Below, one piece after another: positions 17,099 through 26,242 of a stretch of 64,000 bases of DNA; position 1 is the stretch's first letter, and each line of letters starts with the position of its first letter. This DNA is from SB21 sp964415295 (GTDB lineage: Bacteria; CLD3; SB21): the NCBI GenBank assembly GCA_964415295.1, contig CAYPYN010000002.1:1-64000 (forward strand). The letters run 5' to 3'. The position numbers were made by a program, and so were the translations under genes. The notes under the pieces are model-generated. The model saw only the letters and a list, made by a program, of their open reading frames with translations. It searched no databases and had not been told where the DNA came from.

Positions 17099-18655
17099 AT
17101 GGCAAGAAAAAGGATTCTTCTCTATTCGGCCTCAGTCATTCTGTATTTCATCAGTTTCCCGCCTTTTTGGACCGGTTTCTTTGCATACGCCGCTCTCATC
17201 CCTTTTTTCCTCATATTAGAAAGTCATTCATTTCAGGGGGGTTTTCGAAGCGGCTATATATTAGGACTGTGTTCGGTCGGAACCCTGATGTATTGGCTGA
17301 ACTGGAACACCGGCGCAACGCAGATCCAAGCCACGGCTATGTATCTTGGTACGATCATGTATCTTGCCGTGATGTGGGGTATTTATGGATTCCTGCAGAG
17401 TATAGTATGCCGGCGTCTTGGGACAAAGGGATTTTTCTTTGCTCCCATTTTATGGAGCACTCTTGAGTTTTTTCAATCCAAAGGGGAGTTGGGTTTTACG
17501 TGGCATTTATTGCCGAGCACGCAGACTTATTACACACCGCTCATACAATTCATTGAATTTACCGGCATCACAGGTCTTTCCTTTTGGATCGTTCTGATCA
17601 ATGTGATGTTCTATTTCCTGATAAAAAAGTACTTTTTCAAAGAGTCCGACACCGCCATTCATTCACGCCTTATTTTGGTATCCTTACTTCTCCTTTTCTT
17701 TGTACCGCTGACGTACGGACTGACCGTTATCAACTCAACTGCCGCGGAAAAAACGATAACAGCCTCCGTCATACAGCCCAATATCGAGCCGAACAGAAAA
17801 TGGCTTGAAAAGGATTTTGCCTATACGGAGATCATGCGTCTAACGGCATCCGCCGGGGAAAAGCACAACGACCTCATCGTATGGCCGGAGACAGCAATAC
17901 CGGTGAGGCTGAGGGTTGACAAGAATAAATTCAATAATATCCGTCAGGAACTCCGACGCCAGTGGACCACGCTGATCACGGGCATTCCGGATCGAAAGGT
18001 AGTGTTGGACGATGAAGGAAACCCACGGGGACATTATTTCAATTCCATTTATATGATCCGGCCGGACCATTCCGGATTTGTCTCTTACGATAAAATGCAC
18101 TTGGTCCCGTTCGGTGAATTTGTCCCTTCTTTTCTTTTTTTCATGAAAGATATGGCAATGGATGTAGGTATCCCCGATTACTATCCCGGGGACTCCCTAC
18201 GAATTTTTAATGTACCGATTTTCCAAGATACGGTACAGACCGATTCCGTGAAAATGGCCGGCGTGGTATGCCTCGAATCGATTTTTCCCGATATTGTGAG
18301 AGACGCGGTAAAACTGGGAGCGCGCGTACTGGTCATCGTCACGAACGATGCGTGGTACGACGGCACACTAGGCCCCATCCAGCACTCTCAGATCGCCGTC
18401 CTGCGTGCTGTCGAAAACCGGGTCAGCATCATTCGCTGTGCCAACAGCGGCATTTCGTCCCTGGTAGATCCTTTCGGGAATGTGACTTTGCAGACTTCCA
18501 ACGCCACACAAGCCATCCTGAGCGGTCCGGTTGCCGTCCAAAACACAGAAACGTTTTTTACGCGGTATGGGAATCTCTTTCCCGTCACAGTCTCAATCCT
18601 TTTCTTTATTTTGTTGCTTGTTCTCACTATCTTCCGTTCAAGACCCAACCGATAA
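17099..18655 (+). CDS. lnt: Apolipoprotein N-acyltransferase
   Basis: 518 codons from ATG 17099. Six or so N-terminal membrane segments (about 10-215) and a final one at the C-terminus flank a nitrilase domain. The catalytic triad is present: Glu in VWPETAIPVRL, Lys in YDKMHLVPFGEFVP and Cys in VVCLESIFPDIVRD. It adds the third acyl chain to lipoproteins at the periplasmic face of the inner membrane, which fits the many lipoboxes encoded in this window. A propeller histidine kinase gene starts 107 bases downstream. A TTG two codons upstream (17093) is also in frame but less likely. Confidence 0.92.
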   Translation: MARKRILLYSASVILYFISFPPFWTGFFAYAALIPFFLILESHSFQGGFRSGYILGLCSVGTLMYWLNWNTGATQIQATAMYLGTIMYLAVMWGIYGFLQSIVCRRLGTKGFFFAPILWSTLEFFQSKGELGFTWHLLPSTQTYYTPLIQFIEFTGITGLSFWIVLINVMFYFLIKKYFFKESDTAIHSRLILVSLLLLFFVPLTYGLTVINSTAAEKTITASVIQPNIEPNRKWLEKDFAYTEIMRLTASAGEKHNDLIVWPETAIPVRLRVDKNKFNNIRQELRRQWTTLITGIPDRKVVLDDEGNPRGHYFNSIYMIRPDHSGFVSYDKMHLVPFGEFVPSFLFFMKDMAMDVGIPDYYPGDSLRIFNVPIFQDTVQTDSVKMAGVVCLESIFPDIVRDAVKLGARVLVIVTNDAWYDGTLGPIQHSQIAVLRAVENRVSIIRCANSGISSLVDPFGNVTLQTSNATQAILSGPVAVQNTETFFTRYGNLFPVTVSILFFILLLVLTIFRSRPNR

Positions 18656-18761
18656 TCTTTTGTTTTGAAACTCTGTGGACGTTGGAATTCCGATGGCGTT
18701 TGCTCCAGCTCCGTTTTTCCAGAAACGAACATGCGCCTGTGGCACTTCCAAGGATAGAAAA

Positions 18762-21700
18762 ATGCCGAAATCATTAGCCGCACAATTTTGTTGTTTGTTC
18801 CTCTTATGCTTTTCTGCGGCGCATGCCCAGAAGATCCCGGTACGCGTCTACCCGTCCGGTTCGGCTTTACCTCAAGCATACATCACCGCCATCGCGCAAG
18901 ATCACAAAGGCTTCATGTGGTTCATATCTTCGGCCGGTTTAACGCGATACGATGGCGTGGATTTCCGTAATTATACCAAGCAGGACGGACTCACAAGCAA
19001 TGTGGGCATCTCTGTCGCCGAGGACAGACACGGTCAGTTGTGGGCGCTGATGGTCAACGGCATCTCCGTACTCGAAGTAAATCCCGAAGGATACATTAAA
19101 ACAATAAGAAGGATAGATCCGCGAGGCGGTTTGTCCAACCTGGAAAATACGTGCCTTTTGCTCGACCGTGAAGGATTTCTTTGGATCGGTTCCCGCAGCG
19201 GCGAAGTAACGCGTTATCGGATCGATCAGGACGGAAGTACTATCAAATTATTTCCCACGCTCTTATTGCCGCCGGCCCCATCGCAAGGATCGGACATTGT
19301 AACAGCTATCTTCCAGGATAAGGAAAACAGATTTTGGATCGGAACTGAAGCCGGGCTCAAAGTACTCGAATTCACAGTATCCGGCACTTTTACAGAAACC
19401 CGATTCACGCGGAACAACGGGCTCGGCTCTGAGCAAATAACCAGTATCGCACAAAGTCCGTCCGGCGAGATATGGATAGGCACGCGCTCCGGACTGAGTA
19501 AACTGGTCGATATTCTATCCTCAAAGAACAAAATTAAATTCAAGAACTTTACCGCCTACGATGGTTTGATAAATAACGATATACGCGGTATAGCGGTGGA
19601 CATACCGGGCAATCTATGGATTGCAACGGCCGGCGGTGTCAGCAAACTGAACTTCTCCGAAGCTACCGCACAAGCTTCTCTTTCTTACCAGCGTAATTTT
19701 ACTGTGACCAACTATGCCGCTGAAAATGGTTTATTGGATAATACGTGCCGTACCGTCTTCGCAGACAGAGAAAACAATATCTGGATCGCATCGGCGTCGG
19801 GAGGCGTGAGCAAGATCTCAAGCGAAAAGTTCCACACTCTAACGGTTGCCGAAGGCTTGGCCGGCGAATCACCGGGCCCGATTGTAGCTGACGCGTCCGG
19901 ACGCATATGGATCGGTACCGGCAATGGCATCTCGGCCATCGATATAACTCAGGATATAAGTTCACCGAGACGGTATACGATTCACAATTTCGGACGTCGT
20001 TCCGGCCTTTCCGATCTCGCGATTCATGATCTGGCCATCGACGCCAACGGGATACTGTACGCGGCAACGGAGGGCGGAATCATGCGCTTCAGCGCCGGCT
20101 CCTTCTATCCGTATATCAACAGCCACGAACTGACAAGTCCCGATGTGCGGCAAATTGAGTTTGATCATACCGGCCAGATCTGGATCGGTACGATTTCCGG
20201 TCTTAACCGCTATTCGGCCAATGGCATCAAAACACTTCATCGAAAAGACGGATTACCCAGTGACAATATTCGAAAGATACTGAAAGACCACCAAGGCAAT
20301 CTCTGGATAGGGACCAATCGTGGGCTTTGCCGGATAGATCATGATCAAGTTGCCGTATCAAGTCCCCGGATTGACCCTCTTGATAAACTGGATCTACCTG
20401 AAAAAATTATCAATGACCTCCACGAAGACCGGCAGCATATGATTTGGATAGGAGCCGACGATGCGCTGATCAAAGTGGAAACCGACGATGATCATGACAT
20501 CAAGGGAACGGTGCGTATTGATCTTGAACAGGCCGGTTTCCTTAACACCAAGATCAAATGCATCGAGCAGGATGCATCCGGGTTTATCTGGATCACCACC
20601 GGCCGCGGTCTACATCAGCTGGATCCCGAAAAACTGAGCGTCATTAATGTCTATTTTCAAAGCGATGGATTGGCCGGCAATGAAGGTTCCCAGGAAGACG
20701 CCATGACCGTGGACAAACAGGGTAATATGTGGATATCGTTTTATGGCGGTGTCACGCGCTATCTGCCAAAAGTTGATTTTGAATATACGCGATCGGTTCC
20801 TTTGTACATAAAACGGTTCACTGCCAACAATGTCGCGCATGCCATTGACCAACCGATCGAACTAAGTTACGATGATCGAAATATTGAAGTCTCGTTCGGA
20901 GGCCTATTGTTCCGCAACGAAGAATCCCTGCAATTCCAATACCGGCTGAACGGATTTGATCAAAGATGGAGCAGTCTTTCGGGTGAGCGTCAGGTCCGCT
21001 ACACCAATCTCGATCATGGTCATTACTCATTTCAATGCCGTACGGTAAGTTTTCACAATAAAGAAACCCATGACACAGTAGAGTTGAAATTCGTCATTCT
21101 TCCGCCATTCTGGAAACAGTGGTGGTTCTTCATCCTTGTTCCGTTGGGATTAGCCGGACTCGGTTATTTAGCCTATCAAAACCGAATCAAGATCATTAAG
21201 AAACGAAATGAGGAATTGGAACACCGGATCCAACTTCGAACGCAGGAAGTCAAAAAGCAGAACGAAGAGATAAACCGGCAGCGTGAGATCCTGGAACGTC
21301 AAAAAAGGGACCTGGAAAATACCATCCGGGAATTGACACGAACCCAGACGGACCTGATCCATACGAAAAAGATGGCATCTCTGGTCCAAATTGTGGCCGG
21401 TATTGCGCACGAAATGAATAATCCGCTGGCCAGTATCTACGGAAACGCTACGCATTTGAAGGAATACATCGGCGATTTGACCCGCTTTCTTGAACATATT
21501 GATAGTGCAATCATCAAACACCGTTTCCAATCATCGGAAGAGTTCGAGTCGGTCAAAGCTGAAATCAAACGTTTCAAAGAATCTATTGATTACGATTACG
21601 TGCTCAGAGACATCCAGAATATTCTGGGCAGTTTTGAAAAAAGCGGCTTTCGCATGATGCAAATCGTGAAAGACCTTAGAAAATTCTCCAGACTTGATGA

Positions 21701-22289
21701 ATCGGAGATCAAAGAGGTCAATATCAATGAGACCCTGGGCAATATAGTGGAACTCTTTCTGAGCCAATACCGATTCAGCATCAAGGTGGAAACATTCTTT
21801 TCACCCCTTCCGCCGATCCTATGTTATCCGCAGGAATTAAGCCAGGCTTTCATGCAGATTCTGCTTAATGCCGCGCAAGCCATCCTTGAATACCAGGAAT
21901 ACGCCCTTCAGGAAATCAAAAACGAGGGATCAACGATCTACCTGGATGTTGACCGCGGCCACATACGCATCGAGACCAAACTCATTGAAGAGGCTTCTCT
22001 AAAAGACCTTGAATGGTCTTTGCAAGCCATCGACAGCGGTATCAAAAGATCCATTATTCAGATCAAGATCCGTGATGACGGGATCGGTATCCCGGAAGAC
22101 GCACGGGAAAAGATCTTCGATCCGTTCTTCACAACGCGCAAGATCGGAGAAGGCATAGGACTCGGGCTATCTGTGGCTTACAGCATCATAGAGAAACATC
22201 AGGGAAAAATTTTCTATTCTACCGAACGTTTTGAAGGAACGGAATTCATCGTTGAATTACCATTACGCAACAATCTCTTATCCGCATGA
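18762..22289 (+). CDS. Two-component propeller sensor histidine kinase
   Basis: 1175 codons from ATG 18762 (AAGGA at 18750-18754; a signal peptide MPKSLAAQFCCLFLLCFS follows). The periplasmic part (about 25-670) is a series of Reg_prop repeats with the pattern D-x-x-G-x-(I/L)-W-I-G/A-T, e.g. LWIGTNRGLCRI, followed by a Y_Y_Y domain (about 700-772) that ends in the family's membrane-proximal segment. One membrane segment (about 783-806), a coiled coil, then HisKA with AGIAHEMNNPLASIYGN (His near 880) and HATPase with DDGIGIP and FDPFFTTRKIGEGIGLGLS. Unlike Bacteroides hybrid sensors it has no receiver or AraC domain. Such propellers often sense carbohydrates; ligand and partner regulator are unknown. 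Its stop overlaps lpxH. Confidence 0.92.
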   Translation: MPKSLAAQFCCLFLLCFSAAHAQKIPVRVYPSGSALPQAYITAIAQDHKGFMWFISSAGLTRYDGVDFRNYTKQDGLTSNVGISVAEDRHGQLWALMVNGISVLEVNPEGYIKTIRRIDPRGGLSNLENTCLLLDREGFLWIGSRSGEVTRYRIDQDGSTIKLFPTLLLPPAPSQGSDIVTAIFQDKENRFWIGTEAGLKVLEFTVSGTFTETRFTRNNGLGSEQITSIAQSPSGEIWIGTRSGLSKLVDILSSKNKIKFKNFTAYDGLINNDIRGIAVDIPGNLWIATAGGVSKLNFSEATAQASLSYQRNFTVTNYAAENGLLDNTCRTVFADRENNIWIASASGGVSKISSEKFHTLTVAEGLAGESPGPIVADASGRIWIGTGNGISAIDITQDISSPRRYTIHNFGRRSGLSDLAIHDLAIDANGILYAATEGGIMRFSAGSFYPYINSHELTSPDVRQIEFDHTGQIWIGTISGLNRYSANGIKTLHRKDGLPSDNIRKILKDHQGNLWIGTNRGLCRIDHDQVAVSSPRIDPLDKLDLPEKIINDLHEDRQHMIWIGADDALIKVETDDDHDIKGTVRIDLEQAGFLNTKIKCIEQDASGFIWITTGRGLHQLDPEKLSVINVYFQSDGLAGNEGSQEDAMTVDKQGNMWISFYGGVTRYLPKVDFEYTRSVPLYIKRFTANNVAHAIDQPIELSYDDRNIEVSFGGLLFRNEESLQFQYRLNGFDQRWSSLSGERQVRYTNLDHGHYSFQCRTVSFHNKETHDTVELKFVILPPFWKQWWFFILVPLGLAGLGYLAYQNRIKIIKKRNEELEHRIQLRTQEVKKQNEEINRQREILERQKRDLENTIRELTRTQTDLIHTKKMASLVQIVAGIAHEMNNPLASIYGNATHLKEYIGDLTRFLEHIDSAIIKHRFQSSEEFESVKAEIKRFKESIDYDYVLRDIQNILGSFEKSGFRMMQIVKDLRKFSRLDESEIKEVNINETLGNIVELFLSQYRFSIKVETFFSPLPPILCYPQELSQAFMQILLNAAQAILEYQEYALQEIKNEGSTIYLDVDRGHIRIETKLIEEASLKDLEWSLQAIDSGIKRSIIQIKIRDDGIGIPEDAREKIFDPFFTTRKIGEGIGLGLSVAYSIIEKHQGKIFYSTERFEGTEFIVELPLRNNLLSA

Positions 22290-23035
22290 AAATGGGAAAT
22301 AAGCACTACTTCATATCCGATGCGCATTTAGGCACGTCCGATAACGCGCTGGAGCGTGTAAAACTCGAAAAGCTTGATTCATTCTTCGATCACATACGGA
22401 AGGACGCCGCTGCGTTGTACATACTCGGAGACTTTTTCGACTTCTGGTTCGAGTATAAACATGCTGTTCCCAAGGCCTGCCTCAAAGGTCTTTACAGACT
22501 CTTGAGACTGGCCGATAGCGGCATTACCATACATTATTTAAGCGGGAATCACGACCATTGGGTACATGACTTCTTTGAGAAACAAGCGGGCATTATCGTG
22601 CATCCCGACCATTACCCTATCGAACTTGATGGCAAGAAAGTATATCTCTATCACGGCGACGGGATTTCAGAATTGGACGGCTCATACCGGGTCATGAAAA
22701 AACTATTACGTAATAAACTGAGCATATTCCTGTACCGCTGGCTGCATCCCGATATCGGACTTCCCCTTGGAAGTGCGATGTCCCGGTTCAGCAAAGACCA
22801 AGACCGAGACTACCAAAAATACCGGAACGACCCAAGCATAGAGTCTTATATAAAGAAGCTCTTTGAAGAAGGTCATGATATTGTTATTATGGGTCATCAT
22901 CATCAGCCGACAGAAACTATGATCGGTTCAAAGAAGTATATCAACCTGGGCGACTGGATACATCACTTCACTTACGCAGAATTTACGGGGGATACGGTCG
23001 TTCTAAAATATTGGACAGGCCATGCGAATATGTAA
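22286..23035 (+). CDS. lpxH: UDP-2,3-diacylglucosamine diphosphatase (LpxH-type)
   Basis: 249 codons, ATGA overlap with the kinase gene. A calcineurin-like metallophosphoesterase with all metal-binding blocks: ISDAHLG, LGDFFDFW, SGNHDHW, HGDG and GHHHQPT. The GDFFDFWF block and length match LpxH, which makes lipid X from UDP-diacylglucosamine in lipid A synthesis on the cytosolic side of the inner membrane. The placement next to lnt supports an envelope role. Other UDP-sugar phosphoesterases of the same fold are possible. Confidence 0.85.
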   Translation: MKMGNKHYFISDAHLGTSDNALERVKLEKLDSFFDHIRKDAAALYILGDFFDFWFEYKHAVPKACLKGLYRLLRLADSGITIHYLSGNHDHWVHDFFEKQAGIIVHPDHYPIELDGKKVYLYHGDGISELDGSYRVMKKLLRNKLSIFLYRWLHPDIGLPLGSAMSRFSKDQDRDYQKYRNDPSIESYIKKLFEEGHDIVIMGHHHQPTETMIGSKKYINLGDWIHHFTYAEFTGDTVVLKYWTGHANM

Positions 23036-24227
23036 CATAATAATACTGCTTACCTGGTGGACTTGCACTCAGACCGTTGCGGGTCAGGATAATCCTAATT
23101 CGACTCTTTCTAAGTATCATCAGATACTTTATGACTGGATGAAGGATACCGCAAAGGCAAGGCTGCAGATCGACTCGTCCGACACTACTCCCTTGGACCA
23201 GATTCTCGACTGGCAGGAAATAGCCCGGCGCACCTTTCCGGAGAACTGGGTCAACATCTCGTCGTCCTGGCAAAAGCGTTATACACGCGCCATACGACGA
23301 AAAATCATGAAAAAAACGGCTGCCGATCTGCCGATTTTACGAACCCGTCTGAGTGAAAAGAATGTCCGGTGGGAGGAAGCCGTGGTCAAGAACGGAAAGG
23401 CCAAGACCGACTGGCAGATCCTGCGTGAGGGCGATCTTGAAAAAGTAAACCTTCGGTTGATTTTGTCCGATGGCGTGTGGAAAATCTACGACGTCCGCAC
23501 CGCATTTTTCAGACTGATTCGCGATCTCCTCGGCGGTTTCGACGACCTCATAAGCAACGGGTACAGCCATGAGTATGTGGAAGCACAGATCCTTGAGTCG
23601 GACTCCTTCATTATTGACGACTTCAGCGCAAACGAAAGCGGCGATTACCCCAGGCTCTGGGGCTGGCGCAAGAAAGACGACGATCTTATGCGATCGGGCC
23701 AGCGTCTGTATGTTATTCAAAAGGAAAACGATAACGCCTATCTGGCTTCCGAAACGACCAGCGGTTCGGTGGCTCTTGTTAAACCATTCAGTTATAATAT
23801 ACGTGAGTTCCCCTATCTTTCTTGGCGCTGGCGCGTCAGAGAGTTCCCGCGAATCCCTGCAAACACGGCATCGCAAGCCCATGCTGCGGAGATTGTGGTC
23901 CTTTTTTATCAGAATTGGATCGGAATGCCTATCACGCTTCATTACATATGGGATTCTAATTCTTCGCCTTGCACCACCCTGCGTCAAAGCGGAATGTTCA
24001 AAGACACTTTCTACAAGGTCATTCGTACCGACTCGAAAGCTTCGGATGAATGGTTCTACGAGTCGGTCAACCCGTTTGAAGATTATAAACGTATATTTGG
24101 AGAAGAGCCTCCCGAACAAATCATCGGTATCTTTCTTCTGACCGAATCCGACAACACGAATTCCAGGGCCGATTTTGACGATTTCATCGTTCGAAAAACG
24201 GTATCCAATCCTTCCTGTGCTCAATAA
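23022..24227 (+). CDS. MlaC-like plus DUF3047 fusion protein, periplasmic
   Basis: 401 codons overlapping lpxH by 14 bases. A short hydrophobic start (ICNIIILLTWWTC) looks like a signal sequence. Residues about 25-180 resemble the MlaC/Ttg2 phospholipid-carrier family (FPENWVNISSSWQKRY, then a VRWEEAVVKNGKAKTDW and WKIYDVRT strand pattern). Residues about 195-400 match DUF3047: FSWRWRV-type block FPYLSWRWRVREFPR, SSPCT, then FGEEPPEQIIGIFLLTESDN with the Asp/Asn pair and a final DDF. I infer a periplasmic lipid-binding or transport role, from the MlaC part and the lnt/lpxH neighbours. The DUF3047 function is unknown. Confidence 0.75.
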   Translation: MRICNIIILLTWWTCTQTVAGQDNPNSTLSKYHQILYDWMKDTAKARLQIDSSDTTPLDQILDWQEIARRTFPENWVNISSSWQKRYTRAIRRKIMKKTAADLPILRTRLSEKNVRWEEAVVKNGKAKTDWQILREGDLEKVNLRLILSDGVWKIYDVRTAFFRLIRDLLGGFDDLISNGYSHEYVEAQILESDSFIIDDFSANESGDYPRLWGWRKKDDDLMRSGQRLYVIQKENDNAYLASETTSGSVALVKPFSYNIREFPYLSWRWRVREFPRIPANTASQAHAAEIVVLFYQNWIGMPITLHYIWDSNSSPCTTLRQSGMFKDTFYKVIRTDSKASDEWFYESVNPFEDYKRIFGEEPPEQIIGIFLLTESDNTNSRADFDDFIVRKTVSNPSCAQ

Positions 24228-24268
24228 ATGCGCCTGCGTCCGTAACCCGTGTTTTTGATAAATTTGAC

Positions 24269-24297
24269 TTGCAATTATACGGCTGCTTCCCTATATT
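24269..24297 (+). promoter_or_regulatory. Sigma-70-like promoter of the rpsA leader
   Basis: TTGCAA (24269-24274), 17 bases, TATATT (24292-24297). Transcription should begin near 24304, giving a leader of about 140 bases before rpsA. Confidence 0.55.
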
Positions 24298-24389
24298 GGC
24301 ACCCCTTGAAAACAGGGAAAAATAACTTCATTGCGTCAGGCACAGACGCCGAACTAACCCCCGGATTCCCGGGATTATTAAAAAGGAGT

Positions 24390-24436
24390 TTTGCAAAAAT
24401 GATGTGCGGCCCGACTTGGGTTAAAATTTTTGCAAA
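24390..24436 (+). promoter_or_regulatory. rpsA leader hairpin enclosing a short reading frame
   Basis: TTTGCAAAAAT (24390-24400) pairs perfectly over 11 bases with ATTTTTGCAAA (24426-24436). A second small stem (CCC with GGG around GACTT) sits in the loop. The 5' arm contains the first two bases of the short frame's ATG; the 3' arm ends 11 bases before the rpsA ATG. This looks like a translational control element. Confidence 0.6.
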
Positions 24437-24443
24437 GAAATAA
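24399..24443 (+). CDS. 14-codon leader peptide upstream of rpsA
   Basis: ATG at 24399, TAA at 24441-24443; the product would be MMCGPTWVKIFAKK. AAGGAG (24383-24388) lies ten bases before the ATG and is the best ribosome site in the leader, whereas rpsA itself, starting four bases after this TAA, has none. The stop-to-start distance is ideal for re-initiation. The frame is embedded in the 11-base-pair hairpin. In-frame upstream starts exist back to 24249, but they lie before the promoter. I do not recognise the peptide; coupling to rpsA is inference. Confidence 0.5.
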   Translation: MMCGPTWVKIFAKK

Positions 24444-24447
24444 TTAA

Positions 24448-26169
24448 ATGTCAGAAACAAGAACCCTAAACCTCAAACGCGATTACGGCAAAAAAGTCAT
24501 TCCTCTCAACCAATTTAAGGAAACCGCAGGGGATTATGACGAAACCGAATTTAACAATTACAAATCGCTGTACGAAAAAACCCTGACCACCATCTCGCAA
24601 GGCGAGATTGTTAAGGGCAAAATCCTGAGCATCAGCGAAAAAGAAGTCAAGGTCGATATCGGATTCAAGAGCGAAGGTATTATTCCTACGACGGAATTCG
24701 GCACGAGCCTTGAGCGCTTTAAGATCGGCGATGAAATCGAAGTATTCCTTGACAATATCGAAGATAAAGAAGGACAGATCATACTTTCGCACAAGAAGGC
24801 CGACTTCATGCGTGTATGGGAACGTATTACCAAGATCCACGAGACGGGCGAAGTGGTCACCGGCACGATCACCAAACGCATCAAAGGCGGTATGGTGGTC
24901 AACGTCATGGGTATCGACTGTTTCCTCCCGGGTTCCCAGATCGATGTCAAACCCATTCGGGATTTTGACGCTTTCGTAAACCGTGAAATGCAATTCAAAG
25001 TAGTCAAGCTCAATAACCTTCGCAAAAATGTCGTGGTCAGCAGCCGTGCGTTGATCGAAGAATCCACCAAGGGTCAGCGCGAGCGGATCCTTTCTGAACT
25101 TCAGAAAGGACAGATCCTCGAAGGAACGGTCAAGAACATCACCGATTTCGGCGCCTTCATTGATCTTGGCGGCGTAGACGGTCTGCTCCACATCACCGAT
25201 ATGTCGTGGGGACGAGTCAAACATCCTTCCGAGATCGTGAAGCTGGACGAAAAAGTCAAGGTCATGGTCATTGATTTCAATGAACAGAAGGACCGCATTT
25301 CGCTCGGTATGAAACAAATGCAGGCAGAACCGTGGGTCGAAGCAGCCAAGAAATATCCGGTGAACACCCTGGTCAAAGGCAAGATCGTCTCGATCACCGA
25401 CTACGGCGCCTTCATCGAACTTGAGAAGGGTATCGAAGGCCTGATCCATATATCGGAAATGTCTTGGAATCAGACCATCAAACATCCGTCCCAGGTATTC
25501 AATATTGGCGATGAAGTGGAAGCGGAAGTCGTCAGCATCGTTGCTGAAGAACGCAAAGTATCTCTGTCCATCAAAAAACTGCAGAACGATCCTTGGGAAA
25601 ATGTAGAGACCAAGTATCCTCTCGGAAGCAAGCACACCGGAAAAGTACGCAATCTGACCAACTTCGGCGTCTTCGTGGAACTCGAGCCGGGCATCGACGG
25701 TCTGGTGCACATTTCCGACCTGTCCTGGACCCGCAAGGTTCGCAATCCTAACGAGATCGTCAAGAAAGGCGACGATATCGATGTGGTGATCATGGGCATT
25801 GATAAAGAGAACCGCCGCATTTCCATGAGCCACAAACATATCGGTGAGAATCCGTGGGACAGTTTCATCGAAGCGTACTCTCCCGGAACGGAGACAACCG
25901 GCAAAGTAAGCCGCACGATCGAGAAGGGATTAATCGTCGAATTGCCTTTGGGCGTCGAAGGTTTTGTTCCTACTTCTCATCTTCCCAAATCCGACAGAAA
26001 AGACTCTTTCTCCGAAGGCACCGAACTGAACCTGGTGGTCATCGAATTCGATAAAGACAATAAGAAGATCGTACTTTCTTCAACCGAATTTGAAAAAGCC
26101 AAGGAAGCCAAACTGGTTGAGGAATACAACGCCCGCCAGCAATCCGGAACGGAAGAAGCCAAGAGCTAA
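24448..26169 (+). CDS. rpsA: 30S ribosomal protein S1
   Basis: 573 codons with six S1 (OB-fold) domains, at about 50-115, 130-195, 215-285, 300-372, 388-460 and 475-545; the third to fifth carry the canonical TDFGAFIDLGG-VDGLLHITDMSW type motif. S1 recruits mRNA to the 30S subunit. The N-terminus (TLNLKRDYGKKVIPL) is longer than in Escherichia coli S1, as in FCB bacteria. No Shine-Dalgarno site is visible before the ATG; a 14-codon frame ends four bases upstream. S1 genes are often autoregulated through their leaders, which fits the structure here. A strong terminator follows. Confidence 0.95.
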   Translation: MSETRTLNLKRDYGKKVIPLNQFKETAGDYDETEFNNYKSLYEKTLTTISQGEIVKGKILSISEKEVKVDIGFKSEGIIPTTEFGTSLERFKIGDEIEVFLDNIEDKEGQIILSHKKADFMRVWERITKIHETGEVVTGTITKRIKGGMVVNVMGIDCFLPGSQIDVKPIRDFDAFVNREMQFKVVKLNNLRKNVVVSSRALIEESTKGQRERILSELQKGQILEGTVKNITDFGAFIDLGGVDGLLHITDMSWGRVKHPSEIVKLDEKVKVMVIDFNEQKDRISLGMKQMQAEPWVEAAKKYPVNTLVKGKIVSITDYGAFIELEKGIEGLIHISEMSWNQTIKHPSQVFNIGDEVEAEVVSIVAEERKVSLSIKKLQNDPWENVETKYPLGSKHTGKVRNLTNFGVFVELEPGIDGLVHISDLSWTRKVRNPNEIVKKGDDIDVVIMGIDKENRRISMSHKHIGENPWDSFIEAYSPGTETTGKVSRTIEKGLIVELPLGVEGFVPTSHLPKSDRKDSFSEGTELNLVVIEFDKDNKKIVLSSTEFEKAKEAKLVEEYNARQQSGTEEAKS

Positions 26170-26194
26170 GAAAGGCTATCGCGAACATCATTCA

Positions 26195-26227
26195 GGGTTG
26201 AATAGCCTCCGCTATTCAACCCTTTTT
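26195..26227 (+). terminator. Rho-independent terminator of rpsA
   Basis: GGGTTGAATAGC (26195-26206) pairs perfectly with GCTATTCAACCC (26211-26222) around a CTCC loop, followed by TTTTT. Confidence 0.93.
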
Positions 26228-26242
26228 ATTTACAGGCCGATC

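Noticed and set aside
24249..24443. A 64-codon frame reading into the rpsA leader peptide
   Set aside because: Its start lies upstream of the promoter pair at 24269-24297; only the last 14 codons follow a ribosome site.
24466..25839. A 457-codon open frame opposite rpsA (minus strand)
   Set aside because: It mirrors the codon bias of rpsA, has no promoter or ribosome site and no recognisable domain.
26090..26242. Extended N-terminus of RNase HII
   Set aside because: It overlaps the end of rpsA and its terminator; the family's start is at 26243.
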